Below the pieces are notes generated by a model. It ran no database searches. It saw nothing but the letters and a program-made list of their open reading frames with translations, and was not told where the DNA came from. From Arenibacter echinorum (GTDB taxonomy: Bacteria > Bacteroidota > Bacteroidia > Flavobacteriales > Flavobacteriaceae), in the NCBI RefSeq assembly GCF_003259375.1, contig NZ_QLLN01000008.1:62001-126000 (forward strand): a DNA stretch of 64,000 nucleotides, in the 5' to 3' direction. Shown here piece after piece: positions 8,347 through 16,966 of the stretch (the first letter of the stretch is position 1; each line of letters starts with the position of its first letter). The position numbers and the translations under genes were made by a program.

Positions 8347-10311
8347 TTAAGCTGCTTTATGGTGTTGAAATTCGAAAGAAACCGAAGTCCCTTTATCTTG
8401 ATGAAGAACCATTTTACCATCCAATTGCTTGGTTAATAACGATATCAATTGGGTACCAAATCCTGTACCATGGGTTTGATTTCCTTTATTGATACCTATA
8501 CCATTATCCGTAACAGTGAGTTCCAAATGTGCAGGCTTCTGGACCAAACTAATTGTGATTACACCAGTAAGACTATTGGGAAAGGCATATTTTAAAGAAT
8601 TCGTAATCAACTCGTTAACTATTAACCCTATAGGGGTTGCTATGTCTACATTTAGTTCTATCTCCTCCATGTCATAAACCATAACTATTTTTTGTCCCGC
8701 ACCGTAGGATTGCAATACATAATCCCCTAAGATTTTGAAATAATTTTTCATCGCAATGCCTCCTAAATTCTTTCCCTGATACAAATTTTGATGGATCATA
8801 CTCATGCTCTGAATCCGATTTTGGATTTGGTGCATATTCTCCTTAATTTTTTTATCCTCTATATGGGTAGATTGGAGTGAAAGCAAACTGGAGACCACCT
8901 CGAGGTTATTCTTTACCCGGTGATGGATTTCCTTAATAAGAAATTCCTTTTCCTGGTTTTGTTGTTGAAGTAGTTTATTCTTCCTACGGTTAATTCTAAT
9001 AGCTACAAAGCCCACGATCAAGAGAAACAATAATAATCCCGTGATAGTAGAAGTTAACATCTGATTGCTCTTTTGCTTACGGATGGTACCCTGTTGGAGA
9101 AGTATGGTGTCCTCCTTCTGTGCAACTTCAAATTCGGTTTGCAGCAGAGCTATTCGTTGATCGGATTCTGCTGTAAATATTTCCTTTTTTAGCCCATCAT
9201 ACTTGGAAAATGCCTTATAGGCCTCCATATAATCATGGTCCCCGGCGTAAGCCTTTCCTAGGGCTTCATAAACCTGACTCAAATAGTATTCATCTCCGAA
9301 TTCAGCCGTAGCCACTTCCAGTGACTTCTGAAGACTTTCTATGGCATATCTATATTTTCCCTGGAGGTTTTGCAGTTTCCCAATAGATAGCCAAGAACGC
9401 ATCAGCATAAAGTCATTATCCAATAACTCCGCGTATTTAACCGCATTAGCACCGGCACTTTCCGCTTTTTTGTACTGGCCCAAATAGGCATAGAGATCTA
9501 CAAGGGAAATATATACATCACTTAAATTATTATAGAATCCGTAGCGCTCACCTATGGCCAAGGAATGTTCGTAATATTTTAGGGCTTCGTCATATCTATT
9601 AAGTTTTAAAAAGTTGTTGGCCACCACATACAGGGTAAAATCATAATCCAGATCAATTATGCCCCTTTCTTCAAAAATGACGATGGATTTAATACCGTAT
9701 TTTAAACCCTTATCATATTTTTCTTGTTTCCAGAAAATATTACCTAAGTCGCTATATGCAAGGGCTATAGCCCTTTTATCATTTAATTCCTCCCCTAATC
9801 TCAGTGCTTCCATAACATAATCGGCAGCCTTTCCGAGCTGCCCCCGACGTTCATAAACATAGCCCAATTGCGTATTTAAAAAAGGTAGGTCTTTGGTCAA
9901 GACTTTAGCTTTGGCCTCTTCCAAAACGGCTTGGGCTTCATCCAGTTTTTCCATTCGCAATAGAATGGCACCTTGGGTAATTTGAAATCTACCGTGCCAT
10001 AGCATATCTCCTTTTGCCAAGGTACACTTTAATCCATCCTCCGTAAAATTTAAGGCCTTTGTTAAATTACGTGTATGCCAATAATAAGCCAAGTCGTTAA
10101 GAATGTTAAACTGTAGGGTATCCGTAGGAGCAAGTGCATAAAAATTCTCCAAATGTTGCAGGTAGGAAGCCCCAAAATTATCAGTATCTACAAATACCTT
10201 TTCATAGGGTGTCTCTCGATTAAAGTTTATGAGTTGACCAAATAGCAAAGAGCAGCTAAGTATACTGACGAAAATTGCTATGAAGTAATGTTTGCCCATC
10301 TTTTTAAACAA
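8347..10311 (-). CDS. TPR-containing sensor histidine kinase, HisKA_2 type
   Basis: A 654-residue membrane sensor. It has a signal peptide or N-terminal membrane anchor (1-25), a periplasmic array of tetratricopeptide repeats (about 50-400), and one membrane span (419-440) followed by a basic stretch RINRRK. The cytoplasmic dimerisation helix carries EIHHRVKNNL (His at about 464, HisKA_2 subclass). The ATPase domain follows, with N box NELITNSLKYAF and DNGIGI. TPR sensors of this kind are common in Bacteroidota; the signal is unknown. It is co-transcribed with the LytTR regulator and divergent from the SnoaL-like lipoprotein gene. Confidence 0.93.
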   Translation of the reverse strand: MFKKMGKHYFIAIFVSILSCSLLFGQLINFNRETPYEKVFVDTDNFGASYLQHLENFYALAPTDTLQFNILNDLAYYWHTRNLTKALNFTEDGLKCTLAKGDMLWHGRFQITQGAILLRMEKLDEAQAVLEEAKAKVLTKDLPFLNTQLGYVYERRGQLGKAADYVMEALRLGEELNDKRAIALAYSDLGNIFWKQEKYDKGLKYGIKSIVIFEERGIIDLDYDFTLYVVANNFLKLNRYDEALKYYEHSLAIGERYGFYNNLSDVYISLVDLYAYLGQYKKAESAGANAVKYAELLDNDFMLMRSWLSIGKLQNLQGKYRYAIESLQKSLEVATAEFGDEYYLSQVYEALGKAYAGDHDYMEAYKAFSKYDGLKKEIFTAESDQRIALLQTEFEVAQKEDTILLQQGTIRKQKSNQMLTSTITGLLLFLLIVGFVAIRINRRKNKLLQQQNQEKEFLIKEIHHRVKNNLEVVSSLLSLQSTHIEDKKIKENMHQIQNRIQSMSMIHQNLYQGKNLGGIAMKNYFKILGDYVLQSYGAGQKIVMVYDMEEIELNVDIATPIGLIVNELITNSLKYAFPNSLTGVITISLVQKPAHLELTVTDNGIGINKGNQTHGTGFGTQLISLLTKQLDGKMVLHQDKGTSVSFEFQHHKAA

Positions 10312-10390
10312 TGATATACCATAAAAATCCGGGGATGATCAAGATACAATATTATTGGCATTAATCACAGGCTAAATAAAACTAGTTGTT

Positions 10391-10399
10391 CGGACATTA
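10391..10399. promoter_or_regulatory. Shared 9-mer in two regulatory regions around the two-component system
   Basis: CGGACATTA lies between the kinase gene and the divergent gene at 10483. Its reverse complement TAATGTCCG is at 7562-7570, downstream of the gene at 6606's promoter region, and a near copy TGGACATAA is at 7473-7481. Shared sites near a LytTR regulator could be binding elements, but a 9-mer match can arise by chance. Confidence 0.3.
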
Positions 10400-10482
10400 A
10401 AACAAGGACTCCGTCCCAATCAAATTGATAATCCTTATAGAATCCTATTAATTAGTTCAAGGTATGTAGTTATTTGAAAGAC

Positions 10483-11022
10483 ATGAAATCACCAATAATA
10501 TTTTTAATTTTTATGGTTATAGGTTGTATTTCATGTAAAAACAACCAGGTTAAAGATCGCAAAGAAACCATTGAAATGTCCAGCAGCAAAAGTATGGTCG
10601 CTACTAAAAATAAACTGGAAACAACTATAAAAGCCTATCTGAACCCTAAGGGTGAAAAAGAAATTGATAGTCTGGTAACCGAAGATTTTTTACGAAATAT
10701 GAACGGAATACCCATGGTTACCAATAAAAGAGAGTTAAAAGCAAAATTTAACCTATATGGCACTGGATTCCCAGACTATAATATAAAATTGAAAAATAGC
10801 CTTGTTTGTGATAACCAAGGGTATGTTGACTGGATATTTTCAGGGACCAATACAGGCCAATTTGCGGAGGTAATGGCTACAGGTAAGAAAGTAAAAATAA
10901 ATGGATTTTCACATCTCTATTTTAATGAGGAGGGTAGAATATACCGAGAAGATATTTTTTACAATGAACTGGAATTTTTACAGCAAATGGGGTACTCCCT
11001 AGTAGCACCTAATCTTAAATAG
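10483..11022 (+). CDS. SnoaL-like (NTF2-fold) lipoprotein, ester cyclase family
   Basis: A 179-residue lipoprotein. I prefer the ATG at 10483 to the upstream TTG at 10474 because the signal peptide (MKSPIIFLIF, lipobox ending at Cys15 or Cys18) begins there. The mature part is an NTF2-like cone: conserved segments GFPDYNIKLKNSLV, WIFSGTNTGQF, GKKVKINGFSHLYF and YREDIFYNELEFLQQMGY. This last block matches the second domain of the protein at 12519, so the two are paralogues. SnoaL relatives catalyse cyclisation or hydrolysis of small aromatic or ester compounds; an exported, lipid-anchored form has no assigned role. Confidence 0.85.
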   Translation: MKSPIIFLIFMVIGCISCKNNQVKDRKETIEMSSSKSMVATKNKLETTIKAYLNPKGEKEIDSLVTEDFLRNMNGIPMVTNKRELKAKFNLYGTGFPDYNIKLKNSLVCDNQGYVDWIFSGTNTGQFAEVMATGKKVKINGFSHLYFNEEGRIYREDIFYNELEFLQQMGYSLVAPNLK

Positions 11023-11080
11023 CTCAACATATGAACTCCCCTGTAAAATAAATATCTAAACCATAAAAACAACAATTATC

Positions 11081-11848
11081 ATGAGAACACTAAGAAAAAC
11101 CATTTTTATTGCAATGGTAGCAGTGCTAGTACCATTGATTGGCACGGCACAAGCTGAAAAAAACCAAGCCTATTACATTCATGAAGATCAGGTGAAGCCT
11201 TCTAAAATCCATGATTATGACATGGTTTCAAAAGATTTCAAAGAAGCCTGTATAAAACATAATCTTCAGGACATGAGCTGGCAGGTAGGCTCCACCGACT
11301 CCGGAAGGTACTTCAACATTTCCCCTATAGAAAATATGGCGGAACTGGACAAGAACGTCATGGCTCCCTTAGCGGAAAAAATGGGAGAGGATGCTTTTAG
11401 AAATCTTTTTAAGCGGTACAATGAATGTTATGACAAACATGGGGATTATATAATCTATTTAAACAAGGAACTCACTTATATGCCCGAAGGCATTAGCACA
11501 ACTACCGAGGGTCAGAACTACAGAAAATGGCATTTCTTACACGTTACCCCGAGCAACATCCAAAACCTCAAAGGAAAACTAAAAGAATTAAAAGCCCTAT
11601 ATACTTCTAAAGGATCCAAGGAGTACTATCGCATATACCACAACGGATTTGGTAATATGGGAGATTACTATCTGGCTGTAATTTCGGCAGTAGACGCAGA
11701 GGACTATGCTAAAAAATCCAAGGAAAACGAAGCCTTATTGGGTGAAGAAGGGAAAAAACTTTTTGATGAAATGTTCAGTTATGTCCTGAAATACGAAACA
11801 GAGACTGGACAAATGCATCCAGACCTGGCTTATACCCCATCAAATTAA
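11081..11848 (+). CDS. Exported protein of unknown function
   Basis: A 255-residue protein with a signal peptide (about 1-24, ending GTAQA). The mature region is rich in charged residues and seems built of two repeats. Each starts with a strand plus proline (HEDQVKPSKIHDYD; FLHVTPSNIQNLKG), followed by a long helix and a strand carrying a Tyr or Trp motif (MSWQVGSTDSGRYF; YYRIYHNGFGNMGDYYL). The layout resembles NIPSNAP/ABM-type ferredoxin-like domains, by eye only. It follows the SnoaL-like gene by 58 bases and may be co-transcribed. Confidence 0.7.
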   Translation: MRTLRKTIFIAMVAVLVPLIGTAQAEKNQAYYIHEDQVKPSKIHDYDMVSKDFKEACIKHNLQDMSWQVGSTDSGRYFNISPIENMAELDKNVMAPLAEKMGEDAFRNLFKRYNECYDKHGDYIIYLNKELTYMPEGISTTTEGQNYRKWHFLHVTPSNIQNLKGKLKELKALYTSKGSKEYYRIYHNGFGNMGDYYLAVISAVDAEDYAKKSKENEALLGEEGKKLFDEMFSYVLKYETETGQMHPDLAYTPSN

Positions 11849-11854
11849 ATTCAT

Positions 11855-11979
11855 AAACAGGTAGGCACAAGGTTTCAAAGAAATCTTAGGGTAACCAGTA
11901 GTTTGCAGATTTTCAATTTGAATTAGCAATTTCCTAAAGAAAATAGACCAAACCATTACTACAGCCCCCCTACCTGTTT
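11855..11979. repeat. Spaced inverted repeat AAACAGGTAGG / CCTACCTGTTT
   Basis: Two 11-bp arms (11855-11865 and 11969-11979) are exact reverse complements, separated by 103 bases in the gap before the gene at 12023. No transposase or target duplication is visible. It could be chance, a long RNA stem, or the scar of a small element. Confidence 0.35.
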
Positions 11980-12022
11980 TAAAACAAGAAAAAGGAGAAT
12001 AATAACAAATAAAAACAACAGT

Positions 12023-12457
12023 ATGAAAACTATGAAATCAATTATCGGAGCACTAATGATCGTTGCTCTATTTATTCCCACTACAGGATCTGCACAAGAG
12101 GGAAACTATTTCACTGTAACCACTTGGAAGCTAAGCATACCTGAAAATGGAACCAGGGCCGAGCTCAATGGACTTTTAAAAGATTTTTCTGAAAAAATAT
12201 CCTTCAAGAATGATAAGGTCATCAGTGAAAGGGTGCTACATCATATATCTGGTGGAGACTTACGGGATTTGGTAATTATTAGTGAATATGCCTCCTGGAA
12301 CGATATTGATGCCGCTGCTAATATGCAGAATGATTTGATCGACAAAGCTTGGCCCAAAGAAGAGGATCGCAATGCCTTTTTTAAGTCATGGAATAAATAC
12401 GTTGTTACCCATTCTGACGAGATTTATCAAGAAAATCCGGAATTAATGAAAAAGTAG
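12023..12457 (+). CDS. Small exported protein of unknown function
   Basis: A 144-residue protein with a signal peptide (about 1-24, GSAQ before the cut). The mature part alternates strand-helix-strand: FTVTTWKLSIPENG, a helix with LNGLLKDFSEKI, then VISERVLHHISGG and DLVIISEYASWNDIDAA. This pattern fits a single ferredoxin-like (dimeric alpha/beta barrel) domain. No catalytic motif stands out. It belongs to the same cluster of exported proteins as 10483, 11081 and 12519. Confidence 0.7.
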   Translation: MKTMKSIIGALMIVALFIPTTGSAQEGNYFTVTTWKLSIPENGTRAELNGLLKDFSEKISFKNDKVISERVLHHISGGDLRDLVIISEYASWNDIDAAANMQNDLIDKAWPKEEDRNAFFKSWNKYVVTHSDEIYQENPELMKK

Positions 12458-12518
12458 TAGAGAATCCTGATCGGATATGTAATAAGAAGCTTATCCGGTC
12501 CACTAATCCTATAACATC

Positions 12519-13439
12519 ATGAAAAAACTGATTATAATTGGGCTAGCAATAGCTTTCATAACGGCCTGTCAGGAGAAAGGACCGGAACGTTACACCCAGG
12601 ATTCCCCCCAAATTAATACAGTTAAGCAATTGATAGGCAATTACAATAATAAAACCTATGACACGAATATTTATGCCGATACCTCCAAGACATATTATAA
12701 TAGCAAGGATAACCCCATAACTCCTAAAGAGGCCATAGAATTCCATAAGCAAGCAGAATTGGCTTATTCCCAAAGAAGCTTTCTAGATAAGGACCAAGAA
12801 TATGAAATGGTACTTACCGATGATGGGGAAACTTGGGTAAATTGTTGGTTGGATTGGCAGGGTACCCTTGCTGGAAATGGTCAAGTAGTCAATATCCCTG
12901 TACACTTAACATATCAATTTGTAGATGGCAAAATTGTTCGGGAAGTGGGGATGTGGGATCCCACAGCGGTAGTAATGGCCCTTCAGGAAATGGAGATGAA
13001 AAACAGTATGTCTGCCGATGAAAAGGTCATTCAGGCAACTATAGATAATGTGACCAAAGCTTGGAATGCAAACGACAAGGAATTAATGTATGAAAATTTG
13101 GTCAAAAATGTGACGAGAACAGCCAATGGGGTCACCATCGCCAAAAAACAATCCGATTACGGAGACTTTATGGATATTTACCACAGCGCTTTTCCTGATT
13201 TTAAGGTAAACTTGGACAAAACAGTAATTGATGGCAATAAAGCCTACCTCAACTGGACATGTACCGGCACCAACAAAGGGGAATTCATGGGCAATCCTCC
13301 TACCAACAAAAAAATTGAAACCCACGGTTTTAGTGTGTGGATGTTCGACACCGAAGGAAAAGCTGCACGCGAAGACGCCTTTTATGACAATCTAGTAGTT
13401 TACGAACAATTGGGATATTCTATGCCCATGCCGAAATAA
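12519..13439 (+). CDS. Two-domain SnoaL/NTF2-like lipoprotein
   Basis: A 306-residue lipoprotein (lipobox ITAC, Cys at about 17). It holds two NTF2-like domains in tandem, about 25-155 and 165-306. The second ends with WTCTGTNKGEFMGNPPTNK, GFSVWMF and AREDAFYDNLVVYEQLGY, clearly related to the single-domain lipoprotein at 10483. The first is more diverged but keeps the Trp-rich strand WVNCWLDWQG and the late MWDPT segment. Tandem NTF2 domains may form an internal dimer. Substrate or ligand unknown. The gap to the upstream gene is about 60 bases, to the downstream one 25, so an operon is likely. Confidence 0.85.
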   Translation: MKKLIIIGLAIAFITACQEKGPERYTQDSPQINTVKQLIGNYNNKTYDTNIYADTSKTYYNSKDNPITPKEAIEFHKQAELAYSQRSFLDKDQEYEMVLTDDGETWVNCWLDWQGTLAGNGQVVNIPVHLTYQFVDGKIVREVGMWDPTAVVMALQEMEMKNSMSADEKVIQATIDNVTKAWNANDKELMYENLVKNVTRTANGVTIAKKQSDYGDFMDIYHSAFPDFKVNLDKTVIDGNKAYLNWTCTGTNKGEFMGNPPTNKKIETHGFSVWMFDTEGKAAREDAFYDNLVVYEQLGYSMPMPK

Positions 13440-13464
13440 AAAAACCACCAAAGCTAATACCACA

Positions 13465-13977
13465 ATGATCAAAAAAAAAAAATTTACCATAGGAATTCTA
13501 CTACTTTTCCTAATAGGAATGAGCCTAAACTGTAAGGACAAAACCGCGGTTGAAGCTATGGATCAACCTGCGATTACGGTTGAAAAAGAAATCCCCGAAT
13601 ATTTTCTATTGCGTCCTGAAGTAGAGAAGGCCTATGGCTACTCACATGCGGTAAAAATTGGGAATGAAATAAAGATTTCCGGAGCAGTGAGTATGGACGA
13701 TGAAGGCAACCCGACCGCAATAGGTGATTTTGAACAGCAAATGAAAAACTGTTATTCCGATTTGGAAAAGGTCCTAGCCCACTATGGATGCACCTTTGAT
13801 AATGTAGTGGTAGAAAATGTCTTCACCACCGATATGCCAAAATTTTTGGAAGTTGCCGGCTATAGAAATGAAATTTATAAAAATCAATTCCCAACAGGTT
13901 CATGGCTAGGTGTTAAGGAGTTAGCTCTACCTGAGTTTTTGATAGAAATTGAATTGGAAGTGCATAAAGCGGAATAA
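13465..13977 (+). CDS. RidA-like lipoprotein lacking the usual catalytic arginine
   Basis: A 170-residue lipoprotein (lipobox SLNC, Cys at about 23) with a RidA/YjgF domain from about 55: SHAVKIGNEIKISGAVSMD, then a helix region and FPTGSWLGVKELALPEFLI. In deaminating RidA proteins the segment reads P-A-R-S; here Gly stands where the Arg should be, so imine deamination is not expected. The late Glu-rich strand IEIELEV is kept. A run of 12 A residues (13471-13482) directly follows ATGATC and could slip. Export of a RidA protein is unusual. It sits at the end of the NTF2-like gene row. Confidence 0.85.
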   Translation: MIKKKKFTIGILLLFLIGMSLNCKDKTAVEAMDQPAITVEKEIPEYFLLRPEVEKAYGYSHAVKIGNEIKISGAVSMDDEGNPTAIGDFEQQMKNCYSDLEKVLAHYGCTFDNVVVENVFTTDMPKFLEVAGYRNEIYKNQFPTGSWLGVKELALPEFLIEIELEVHKAE

Positions 13978-14056
13978 TTTTAAGACAAATCATAATAATC
14001 ATAATCAAGTTAACAGTGCTCTACGGGCATCCGACAAATATAATAGCTTTTGGAAA

Positions 14057-14185
14057 ATGTTATTCGAATACCCATTTGCCCAGGCGGCCCATTTTTGGAC
14101 GCTTAAAGATGGAAAAGTTATAGGTTTTCAACAATATTTGGACACCCAACAACTAAATGATGCATTGAATAAATATCACAAATAA
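14057..14185 (+). pseudogene. C-terminal remnant of an NTF2/SnoaL-like gene
   Basis: An open frame here encodes AHFWTLKDGKVIGFQQYLDT followed by a short tail. This is the classic last strand pair of nuclear transport factor 2-like proteins (consensus AHVFTLKDGKI..F..YLDT). The first 90 or so residues expected for the family are absent, and nothing similar is found upstream in the other frames of the 80-base gap. I read it as a truncated relic. The alternative, a 42-residue expressed peptide from the ATG at 14057, is less likely. Confidence 0.6.
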
Positions 14186-14568
14186 ACAACGTGAGTTCGA
14201 TTGATTCTTAATTACTAATGAATTGTATAGGTTGATGTTGTCCGGTCGAGCGAAGTCGAGACCTATATTAAAAGATATAAGTGCCTAATACCTCTCGACT
14301 GCGATGATTTTTCTCGGGGCCACAATCGGACGAATTGGGCCACATATTTTCGGATGTTCAGAGCCTATGACCTAAAATATACAATACGGAATAATCTACT
14401 TGATTCTTATTGGGCTGATTTTTACGATAAAAAAAATAAAAAGAATTACCGGCCATACCTTCTAATACTAACAACATGGATAATACACCTAATTATCTTT
14501 AACATGATATTTTAAAATTGAAAAAAGAAACCATTGCACAGTTAACAAATTTCTAAAAACGATCAATT
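14186..14568. other. Gap with a degenerate TCGAGCGAAGTCGAGA-type repeat
   Basis: No gene is visible. At 14244-14263 the sequence GGTCGAGCGAAGTCGAGACC looks like one of the short intergenic repeats seen in flavobacterial genomes, and CTCTCGACTGCG at 14298-14309 looks like a decayed inverted partner. Together with the gene relic just upstream, this marks a rearranged spot. Confidence 0.45.
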
Positions 14569-15606
14569 ATGGAAGTAGCAGCTCAGATTACAGTAGATCC
14601 CTCAAAAATTATGCAGGTAGGCACAGGGTTTTTCGGAACCAAAACTTTGCTCACTGCGGTGAATATGGAACTTTTTACCATTTTGGCCAAACGGGAATTA
14701 TCCGGCAATGAAATTCAAACCAAACTTAGTCTGCACTCACGAAGCCTATATGATTTTTTGGATGCTTTGGTAGCCATGGGCTTTTTAAAAAGAAAAGGAA
14801 TAAAGGAAAGTGCTCTTTACAGTAATGCAGAGGATACTGATCTATTTCTGGACAAGAACAAACCCAGCTACATAGGTGGAATTTTAGAAATGTGCAACAA
14901 CCGTTTGTACCCCTTTTGGAACAATTTGGAGGACGGTCTAAAAACAGGCTTGCAACAAAATGAAGCCAAGGATGGTGGACAATCCCCTTTTGAGGTCATC
15001 TATGCCGATCCCGACAAATTGCGGGAATTTATACGTGCGATGACCGGCGTACAAATGGGAAATTTTATAGCTTTTGCCAATGGATTCGATTTTTCCAATT
15101 ACAAAACTCTGTGTGATATTGGAGGCTCGGGAGGAACTCTTTCTGCCCATGTGGCAATGAAAAACCCACATATGCAATGTACCACGTTCGACCTGCCCCC
15201 GGTGTCGCCCATTGCCCAAGAAAATTTAGATGCCATGGGCCTAGGTGATAAGGTAAAGGTGGTTTCTGGGGACTTTTTTACGGACAATTTCCCAAAAGCC
15301 GATGTGATTACTATGGGTCAAATCTTACATGACTGGGGAACCAAGGACAAAAAAATGCTTGTTAAAAAAGCCTATAATGCCCTTCCCAAAGGAGGTGCTT
15401 TTGTGGTAATCGAAAATCTTATCGATGACGATCGTCGAAAAAATGCCTTTGGATTGCTGATGTCCCTCAACATGCTTATCGAAACGCCGGAAGGGTACGA
15501 TATATCGACTTCGGATTTTGACGGGCTTGCCAAGGAAGCTGGGTTTGTTAAGACAAGTATCATTCCCTTAGCTGGGCCATCGAGCGCAGGCATTGCTATA
15601 AAATAA
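14569..15606 (+). CDS. SAM-dependent O-methyltransferase, acetylserotonin/caffeate OMT-like
   Basis: A 345-residue cytoplasmic enzyme. Residues 1-110 are the winged-helix dimerisation domain (LLTAVNMELFTILAKRELSG, then SRSLYDFLDALVAMGFL). Residues 160-345 are a class I methyltransferase fold: SAM motif CDIGGSGGTL, acidic DLPPV loop, GDFFTD, and the catalytic His254 in LHDW. The family methylates hydroxyls of small aromatics and related compounds. It has its own upstream gap of 380 bases and stands next to the exported NTF2-like genes; in polyketide clusters SnoaL cyclases act after methylation, but no polyketide synthase is present here. Confidence 0.9.
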   Translation: MEVAAQITVDPSKIMQVGTGFFGTKTLLTAVNMELFTILAKRELSGNEIQTKLSLHSRSLYDFLDALVAMGFLKRKGIKESALYSNAEDTDLFLDKNKPSYIGGILEMCNNRLYPFWNNLEDGLKTGLQQNEAKDGGQSPFEVIYADPDKLREFIRAMTGVQMGNFIAFANGFDFSNYKTLCDIGGSGGTLSAHVAMKNPHMQCTTFDLPPVSPIAQENLDAMGLGDKVKVVSGDFFTDNFPKADVITMGQILHDWGTKDKKMLVKKAYNALPKGGAFVVIENLIDDDRRKNAFGLLMSLNMLIETPEGYDISTSDFDGLAKEAGFVKTSIIPLAGPSSAGIAIK

Positions 15607-15888
15607 GGATCGATCTGGATTGCATAATTAGATGTATACCGTATCTGTGAAATTAATAAAATGCTATTCACGAAAAAGGATTATTTTTAGGAGTGCCTAA
15701 ATAATTGGTTTTGAGCACCTCAAGATTATTTCAATGTGTTTGATTTTAGTTAGGGCTTTCTAGTAGAAAGGAAGATCACCGTGATATGACCATTTGGTAT
15801 TACCCCAATTAACTTCATATAATATAAAATGATTCCATTTACCTATGCCAAAAAATTGCAGTCTACTATTTAAAATAAAATTACATAT

Positions 15889-16941
15889 ATGAAAACAATA
15901 CATCTCTACGCACTCATTTCTATATTGCTTTTAAATTCATGTGCCGAGAAACAGTCATCGGAAAGTGACTCAGTGAACACCTCGACCTATTTGGACTACT
16001 CCAAAAGCGATGATCAATTTACAGGTGGAATAAAAATGATACCGATTACCACCCCCAAAGGCACTTTTAAGGTATGGACAAAAAGGGTTGGTAACAATCC
16101 AAAGATGAAAGTGTTATTACTTCATGGCGGTCCGGGTGGTACACACGAATTTTTTGAATGTTTTGATGGTTATTTACCAAAAGAAGAAATTGAATATATT
16201 TATTACGATCAATTGGACTCCTATTACAGTGACAAACCAAATGATTCCACCCTGTGGACAACGGAACATTTTGTTGAGGAAGTGGAACAGGTCCGCAAAG
16301 CATTAAATTTAAATAAGGACAACTTCTATTTGATGGGGCAGTCATGGGGAGGCATTCTGGCAATGGAGTATGCCTTGCAATATCAGAATAATTTAAAAGG
16401 TCTTATTATTTCCAATATGATGGCCAGCATCCCGGAATATGAGAAATATGCTGCTGAAGTCCTTGGTCCACAACTACCCCCTGAAGTTTATAAGGAAATA
16501 AAGAATATGGAGGCCAATAATGATTTTGAAAATCCTAAATATTCAGAATTGGTAACAGAGTATTACTACACCGAACATTTCTTAAGAATGCCTATGGATC
16601 AATGGCCAGAATCCATAAATAGGGCCATGGGCCACCTCAACCCCAATATATATGTCTTTATGCAAGGCTATAGTGAATTTGGGGTTACTGGAAATGCCTC
16701 CTTAAAGGGTTGGGATGTTTCCAAAAGATTGAAGAGCATAACAGTACCCACTTTAGTCATCGGTGCTACCCATGATACCATGGATCCAAAATATATGGAA
16801 TGGATGTCCAAAGAATTACCCAAGGGTCAATTTTTGTTATGTCCAAATGGCAGCCATTTATCGCAATACGATGACCAAAAAACCTATTTCAATGGTTTAA
16901 TAAAATTTATAAAAGATGTGGACAACAGCGTTATGAAGTAA
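15889..16941 (+). CDS. Lipoprotein proline iminopeptidase-like alpha/beta hydrolase (S33)
   Basis: A 350-residue lipoprotein (lipobox LNSC, Cys at about 18). The hydrolase core has the oxyanion segment LLHGGPGGTHE, the nucleophile elbow GQSWGG (Ser), an acid in GATHDTMDP and the catalytic His in NGSHLSQYDD, so the triad is complete. HGGPG and GQSWGG are hallmarks of proline iminopeptidase family S33, which removes N-terminal proline from peptides. Being lipid-anchored, it would act in the periplasm or at the outer membrane. It is followed by the convergent CstA gene 25 bases on. Confidence 0.9.
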   Translation: MKTIHLYALISILLLNSCAEKQSSESDSVNTSTYLDYSKSDDQFTGGIKMIPITTPKGTFKVWTKRVGNNPKMKVLLLHGGPGGTHEFFECFDGYLPKEEIEYIYYDQLDSYYSDKPNDSTLWTTEHFVEEVEQVRKALNLNKDNFYLMGQSWGGILAMEYALQYQNNLKGLIISNMMASIPEYEKYAAEVLGPQLPPEVYKEIKNMEANNDFENPKYSELVTEYYYTEHFLRMPMDQWPESINRAMGHLNPNIYVFMQGYSEFGVTGNASLKGWDVSKRLKSITVPTLVIGATHDTMDPKYMEWMSKELPKGQFLLCPNGSHLSQYDDQKTYFNGLIKFIKDVDNSVMK

Positions 16942-16966
16942 AATACAATTATGAAAAATTTCTGCC

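Noticed and set aside
10474..16941. Polyketide-type cluster (SnoaL cyclases plus O-methyltransferase)
   Set aside because: No ketosynthase, acyl carrier or other assembly gene is present, and the SnoaL-like proteins are exported lipoproteins.
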